32,152 bases of DNA from Oscillospiraceae bacterium (GTDB taxonomy: Bacteria > Bacillota_A > Clostridia > Oscillospirales > Oscillospiraceae), in the NCBI GenBank assembly GCA_017398105.1, contig JAFQHF010000054.1, positions 1 through 32,152 of the forward strand, in the 5' to 3' direction. Made by a program: the position numbers and the translations under genes. The notes under the pieces were generated by a model, which was not told the DNA's origin, made no database searches, and worked only from the letters and a program-made list of their open reading frames with translations. Positions 29,019 through 32,152 of this stretch are shown here, piece by piece; positions within the stretch are counted from its first letter, which is position 1, and every line of letters begins with the position of its first letter.

Positions 29019-29981
29019 TTGAAGGAATATCGCCGGGCGAAGCGGGTGGGGCTGGCTTCCATTTTGCTGGCGCTGATTCTGCGCCTGTGGGCGGAGGGCG
29101 TGCCGGAAATGGTCGTACAGCTTTGGAACAAACAGAATATTGCAGAAGAAAAAACCGGACAAGCTGTCCGGTTTTCGCCGTCTTTACAGGTTTTTTCCCC
29201 GAATTTCATGGAATCTCCGCCTCCATCCCTTCCGGAACCCACCGAGCCGCCCATTCCCTCCTTTTCCGATCCGGAGCCCATCGAATTATATTATGCCGTG
29301 CAGAAAACACCGGATATCGTGGCCCTTTTGGAAAAGCCGCTGCAGTGGGAGCTTTACGGTGAGGAGCCCACGGTGCTGATCCTGCACACCCACTCCACGG
29401 AAAGTTATACACAGCATGGGGAAAACTATGTGGAAACCTCCGCCTGGCGGACTCTGGACGAAAACTACAATATGCTCTCCATCGGCGCAGAGGTGGCAAG
29501 GCTCCTGAATGACCGGGGCATTCCCACGGTTCAGGACCGGCAGCTTCACGACTACCCCTCCTACAACGGCTCCTACGCCAGCGCCCGGAAGGCCATCCGG
29601 GAATACCGGAAGGAATTTCCCTCCCTGAAGCTGATTTTGGATCTGCATCGGGATGCCTCCGGAGAAGACGCAAGTCAGATGCGCACCCTGGCTACGGTAA
29701 ACGGCAGTCCCTCCGCCCAGCTGATGGTGGTCATCGGGGCCAATCACGAAAACTATGAGGAAAATGTAAGCCTGGGGCTGAAGCTCCACGCCCAGCTGGA
29801 ACACCAGTCCCCGGGCATCATGCGCCCATTGCAGCTGCGCGGGGCCCGCTACAATCAGGATCTTTTCCCCGGGGCACTGCTGATCGAAGTGGGAGCCGCA
29901 GGAAATTCCCACACAGAGGCCATGACCGCCGCCAAAGAACTGGCCGGAGCCGTCATCGCCCTGGCCAGAGGGACGGTTTGA
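29019..29981 (+). CDS. spoIIP: Stage II sporulation protein P
   Basis: A 320-residue SpoIIP: a membrane-anchored amidase/endopeptidase that, with SpoIID and SpoIIM, removes peptidoglycan during engulfment of the forespore. One transmembrane helix (about 10-25), a proline-rich linker (66-85), and a catalytic domain starting at TVLILHTHSTESY (118-130), with LILDLHRDAS and LLIEVGAAGNSHTEA giving the other zinc-site residues. A TTG start at 29019 is chosen because GGGAGG lies 8 bases upstream, just before the transmembrane helix. Extending to earlier codons would read into a repeat. The palindrome AAAACCGGACA/TGTCCGGTTTT (29151-29175) lies inside the coding region. Confidence 0.92.
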   Translation: MKEYRRAKRVGLASILLALILRLWAEGVPEMVVQLWNKQNIAEEKTGQAVRFSPSLQVFSPNFMESPPPSLPEPTEPPIPSFSDPEPIELYYAVQKTPDIVALLEKPLQWELYGEEPTVLILHTHSTESYTQHGENYVETSAWRTLDENYNMLSIGAEVARLLNDRGIPTVQDRQLHDYPSYNGSYASARKAIREYRKEFPSLKLILDLHRDASGEDASQMRTLATVNGSPSAQLMVVIGANHENYEENVSLGLKLHAQLEHQSPGIMRPLQLRGARYNQDLFPGALLIEVGAAGNSHTEAMTAAKELAGAVIALARGTV

Positions 29982-29987
29982 TTATCT

Positions 29988-30122
29988 GTAGGGCGGGGTC
30001 ATGACCCCGCCGACCCGCCATCGATGACCTCCATGGCGGCTGTCTTGTATTTGCTACATTTTGCATCATTTTTACAAGGGAAGTTTCGTAACCTGGTCGG
30101 CGGGGACATGTCCCCGCCCTAC
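29988..30122. repeat. GTAGGG palindrome repeat, long two-ended copy (family 1)
   Basis: The left end is GTAGGGCGGGGTCATG...CCCCGCCGACCCG. The right end is TGGTCGGCGGGGACATG...CCCCGCCCTAC. The interior is unrelated to the other long copies. It lies between convergent stops, 6 bases after spoIIP and 9 before the DUF4363 gene stop. Confidence 0.9.
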
Positions 30123-30131
30123 ATTTTTCTG

Positions 30132-30512
30132 TTAAAAAACGTTCCACCAGACGAATTCGTGGGCTTCGCCCACGGCGGCGATCTGTCTTGCCAGGCGGCG
30201 GCTTTCCGCGGCGAAGGCAGCGTTTTCTTTGGCATCACAGTAGATTTCCAGCAGGCGGAAGCTGCTGTCGATGTCCTCGATGGGGGTGTGGTCTGCAAAG
30301 CAGGCCCGGAAATGCTCCCATGTTTTCCAGTCCTCCGAGGCCCGGCGGAACAGGATTTGGGCCTTCTGCCAGTCTCCCGCCAGGGCCAGCTGCGCGCTTT
30401 CGTTCAGGGAGCCTTCAATGGGATCATGGATGCGCACCATAGCCACCGTCACGGCAACGGCCCCGGCCAGCAGGGCAAGCAGCAAGATAAGTCCGATCCA
30501 GCTTCGTCTCAT
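30132..30512 (-). CDS. DUF4363 family protein
   Basis: A 126-residue protein with one N-terminal membrane helix (5-27, rich in L and A), then a soluble helical domain outside the membrane with tryptophans and acidic residues (GDWQKAQILFRRASEDWKTW, EDIDSSFRLLEIYC). This pattern and the neighbour match the DUF4363 family, which is commonly paired with DUF421 proteins and found in spore-formers. It overlaps the DUF421 gene by 4 bases. Its function is unknown; the pairing suggests a shared membrane complex. Confidence 0.82.
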   Translation of the reverse strand: MRRSWIGLILLLALLAGAVAVTVAMVRIHDPIEGSLNESAQLALAGDWQKAQILFRRASEDWKTWEHFRACFADHTPIEDIDSSFRLLEIYCDAKENAAFAAESRRLARQIAAVGEAHEFVWWNVF

Positions 30513-31147
30513 GATTCCTCCTTTGGGATGAAGGTAATGCTTCCCCGGTCGTCCACAGCCAGAAGAAAGGTGGTGTCCGGGGATGCCTTATATTTTTTCA
30601 GGACGTTTTCCATCCATTTTTTATCTTTTCCGGATTTTTTCAAATTTTCCTGAAAGAAAAATCCATCCTCGATAATGGTAACGGGCATACTTTGCCTGCC
30701 CTCCTGCGGATAGGGAAAGACGGACAGATTTCCGTCTGTCTCCAAAATGGCATACTGCACAGATGTTATGTCAAGTACATCCTTCTCCCGCAGGTGGCCC
30801 ATCAGCTCATCCAGCGTCACCCGGGTGCGGCGCAGATTGTTCTGGAGGATGCGGCCGTTGTCGATGAGGATCACCGGCTTTCCGCAAAACAGCCGCCGGA
30901 CAAATACGGAGCGCAGGATCAGCCCCGAAAGCACCAGCTCCAGACCCAAAACCGTCAGGATCGGCACCAGTCCGGAATACAGCGGTATGGCTGCATCCTG
31001 CATGGGAATGGAAGCAAGATTCGCCACCAGCATGGTCACCACAAATTCCGATGCCTCCATCTGCCCGATCTGCCGCTTTCCCATCATCCGGATTGCCAGA
31101 ATCAGCACCAGATACAGCACCACCGTGCGCACATAGGACAAAAGCAA
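30509..31147 (-). CDS. DUF421 (YetF-like) membrane protein
   Basis: A 212-residue protein with three N-terminal helices (about 3-20, 33-52, 58-80) and a soluble domain of two YetF-like repeats. Family marks are GKRQIGQM (23-30), GKPVILIDNG (89-98) and the block with LDELMGHLREKDVLDITSVQYAILE. YetF-type proteins are linked in Bacillus to spore germination or membrane functions and have no known reaction. The TTG start at 31147 has GAGGTGA just upstream, but that site is locked in a 12-bp hairpin (31147-31191). The overlapping DUF4363 gene follows. Confidence 0.9.
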   Translation of the reverse strand: MLLSYVRTVVLYLVLILAIRMMGKRQIGQMEASEFVVTMLVANLASIPMQDAAIPLYSGLVPILTVLGLELVLSGLILRSVFVRRLFCGKPVILIDNGRILQNNLRRTRVTLDELMGHLREKDVLDITSVQYAILETDGNLSVFPYPQEGRQSMPVTIIEDGFFFQENLKKSGKDKKWMENVLKKYKASPDTTFLLAVDDRGSITFIPKEES

Positions 31148-31191
31148 AAAATCACCTCGTAAGGGATAGGGTTCCCGGAGAGGTGATTTTT
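31147..31191 (-). promoter_or_regulatory. Hairpin that sequesters the DUF421 ribosome site
   Basis: On the minus strand AAAAATCACCTC (31180-31191) pairs perfectly with GAGGTGATTTTT (31147-31158), with a 21-base loop. The ribosome site GAGGTGA is fully inside the stem and the TTG start is at its end. The same hairpin has T runs and could also behave as a terminator. Confidence 0.7.
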
Positions 31192-31205
31192 ATGTGGACT
31201 ATATT

Positions 31206-31342
31206 GTAGGGCGGGGACATGTCCCCGCCGACCCGGCATCTCTCATTGTCGTGTTTGATTTTGTTGTATGAATTACCCTATACGCTGTTTTTCACCCGCA
31301 TTATTTTGTTGGCTGGTCGGCGGGGTCATGACCCCGCCCTAC
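31206..31342. repeat. GTAGGG palindrome repeat, long two-ended copy (family 1)
   Basis: The left end is GTAGGGCGGGGACATG...CCCCGCCGACCCG. The right end is TGGTCGGCGGGGTCATG...CCCCGCCCTAC. The interior is AT-richer. It lies 15 bases upstream of the DUF421 leader hairpin. Confidence 0.9.
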
Positions 31343-31354
31343 ATCATAAAATGC

Positions 31355-31382
31355 AAAAACCGCGGCCAGCACGCCGCGGTTT
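31355..31382 (-). terminator. Strong hairpin, possible minus-strand terminator
   Basis: AAACCGCGG (31357-31365) pairs with CCGCGGTTT (31374-31382). On the minus strand it is followed by TTTTTGCATTTT. On the plus strand it lies 28 bases before the possible 32-codon gene and could act as a leader hairpin there. Confidence 0.5.
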
Positions 31383-31410
31383 CTGCAACAAGAAAAGAGG
31401 AGAGGAAAAA

Positions 31411-31509
31411 ATGAAAAAGAAGGAAAAATCTATATTATATATAACGCCCGTTCCGTTATCAGGGCGGCTGTTTGTCTTGTTTATCTTTATGGCCTTATTA
31501 TACCGATAA
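31411..31509 (+). CDS. Possible 32-residue single-helix membrane peptide
   Basis: The ATG is preceded by GAGGAGAGGAAAAA, a very strong ribosome site. The 32-residue product starts MKKKEKS and ends with a hydrophobic helix (GRLFVLFIFMALLYR, 18-32) that could span the membrane. No family is recognised. No gene follows on this strand before the window end, so it stands alone. Because it is so short, chance cannot be excluded; the ribosome site is the main evidence. Confidence 0.4.
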   Translation: MKKKEKSILYITPVPLSGRLFVLFIFMALLYR

Positions 31510-31632
31510 ATTATTAACGATTAAAGCATAGAATTGTTAAGTTCCTATTAAGTTCTGTGAAGAATATTTGTATTTCCACGGTGGACATATTTTGTTCATA
31601 ATCTTTTTCCGCACAACATTCGCATTTACCCT

Positions 31633-31736
31633 GTAGGGCGGGGGCATGCCCTCGCCGGGCAGTATCGATACCTGAGCAGAACCAGTCAGCCGCTCAAACC
31701 CGGAAAGTGCCCGGCGGAGGCATGCCTCCGCCCTAC
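31633..31736. repeat. GTAGGG palindrome repeat, two-ended copy (family 1)
   Basis: The left end is GTAGGGCGGGGGCATG with an imperfect complement (CCCTCGCC). The right end is GGCGGAGGCATGCCTCCGCC then CTAC, nearly the same as the right end at 10233-10335. The rest of 31510-31812 is AT-rich DNA in which nothing else is seen apart from the pckA terminator. Confidence 0.87.
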
Positions 31737-31754
31737 AGATAATCGTTTTTCGAT

Positions 31755-31790
31755 TAAAAAAACCGGCAGATTGCTCTGCCGGTTTTTTAT
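31755..31790 (-). terminator. Terminator of pckA
   Basis: The stem AACCGGCAGA with TCTGCCGGTT has a 4-base loop, with an A run on the left and a T run on the right, so it can work both ways. It is 23 bases past the pckA stop. Confidence 0.92.
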
Positions 31791-31812
31791 GGTTTGTTAA
31801 GCGAACTTCAAA

Positions 31813-32152
31813 TTACAGCTGGGGGCCAGCGGCGACCAGAGCCTTGCCGGCGTCGTTGCCGGTATACTTGACGAAGTTCTTGATGAAGCGGGCGGACAGG
31901 TCCTGAGCCTTTGCTTCCCACTCTGCAGCGTCAGCGTAGGTGTTTCTGGGATCCAGGATGTTGGTGTCAACGCCGGGCAGTGCGGTGGGCACTTCCAGGT
32001 TGAAGTAGGGGATGGTCTTGGTCTCAGCCTTCAGGATGGAGCCGTCCAGGATGGCGTCGATGATGCCGCGGGTATCCTTGATGGAGATACGCTTGCCGGT
32101 GCCGTTCCAGCCGGTGTTGACCAGGTAAGCCTTGGCGCCGGACTTTTCCATC
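31813..32152 (-). CDS. pckA: Phosphoenolpyruvate carboxykinase (ATP), C-terminal part
   Basis: The last 112 residues of an ATP-dependent PEP carboxykinase; the gene continues past the window edge, so no start is seen. Recognised blocks are [27 protein letters not shown], the proline/glycine segment [20 protein letters not shown] and [12 protein letters not shown], all matching the C-terminal domain of the bacterial enzyme. It interconverts oxaloacetate and ATP with PEP, CO2 and ADP; in gut anaerobes it often runs towards CO2 fixation. The terminator follows at 31755-31790. Confidence 0.95.
   Translation of the reverse strand, partial: MEKSGAKAYLVNTGWNGTGKRISIKDTRGIIDAILDGSILKAETKTIPYFNLEVPTALPGVDTNILDPRNTYADAAEWEAKAQDLSARFIKNFVKYTGNDAGKALVAAGPQL

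Noticed and set aside
21948..31736. CRISPR array
   Set aside because: The repeats are palindromic, widely and irregularly spaced, and lie between genes; no cas gene is present.

Overview
The window looks like a chromosomal segment of an anaerobic, spore-forming Clostridia, most likely in the Oscillospiraceae/Ruminococcaceae range. The evidence is a GC-rich sequence with strong AGGAGG-type ribosome sites, an anaerobic ribonucleotide reductase activase (NrdG), ferrous iron uptake (FeoA/FeoB plus the small Cys-rich Feo partner), a sporulation protein (SpoIIP), an ATP-type PEP carboxykinase, and many GC-rich palindromic repeats between genes. The genus cannot be fixed from the sequence alone. No rRNA, tRNA, CRISPR array, complete insertion sequence or complete prophage was seen.

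Layout. 1-5.4 kb (minus strand): Na+/phosphate cotransporter; a PAP2 phosphatase-nrdG-dut operon; an AI-2E family permease. 5.5-11.2 kb (plus): TIGR04255 protein, YugP-type zinc peptidase, small HD (p)ppGpp-hydrolase-like protein; an AbrB regulator-methionine gamma-lyase-EamA transporter operon; TraX-like membrane protein. 11.2-13.9 kb (minus): feoA-feoB-small Feo partner, with two matching TTAGC-N4-GCTAA operators. 14.1-16.5 kb (minus): GIY-YIG protein; nicotinate phosphoribosyltransferase with an overlapping small membrane protein. 16.8-17.5 kb (plus): FlK-type thioesterase and an orphan partner. 17.6-21.8 kb (minus): uridine phosphorylase, Na+/alanine symporter, a lone phage/plasmid-type SF3 helicase. 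22.3-23.7 kb (minus): lipid kinase and Nudix hydrolase. 24-27.4 kb (plus): radical SAM protein, MFS transporter, glycerophosphodiesterase. 27.4-28.1 kb (minus): three overlapping mini-genes (zinc-ribbon-like, helical, sigma region-4-like). 28.3-30 kb (plus): tadA and spoIIP. 30.1-31.1 kb (minus): DUF421/DUF4363 pair. 31.4 kb: a possible 32-residue membrane peptide. 31.8 kb to the end (minus): C-terminal part of pckA.

Most genes are housekeeping, nutrient uptake or salvage genes in short operons. The intergenic DNA is the unusual part. It holds three repeat families with conserved fold and variable sequence: 13 copies of a GTAGGG-bounded palindrome, four copies of a multi-hairpin element of about 190-215 bp, and two AT-rich hairpins, plus one TGTCATCCTGAGCG palindrome. 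One multi-hairpin copy is bracketed by an exact 27-bp duplication of a terminator hairpin, which suggests mobility or recombination.

No clear new defence or biosynthetic system was found. The best candidates for something undescribed are the structure-conserved repeats, the three-gene mini-operon near 28 kb with its palindromic promoter, and the small membrane protein coupled to nicotinate salvage.
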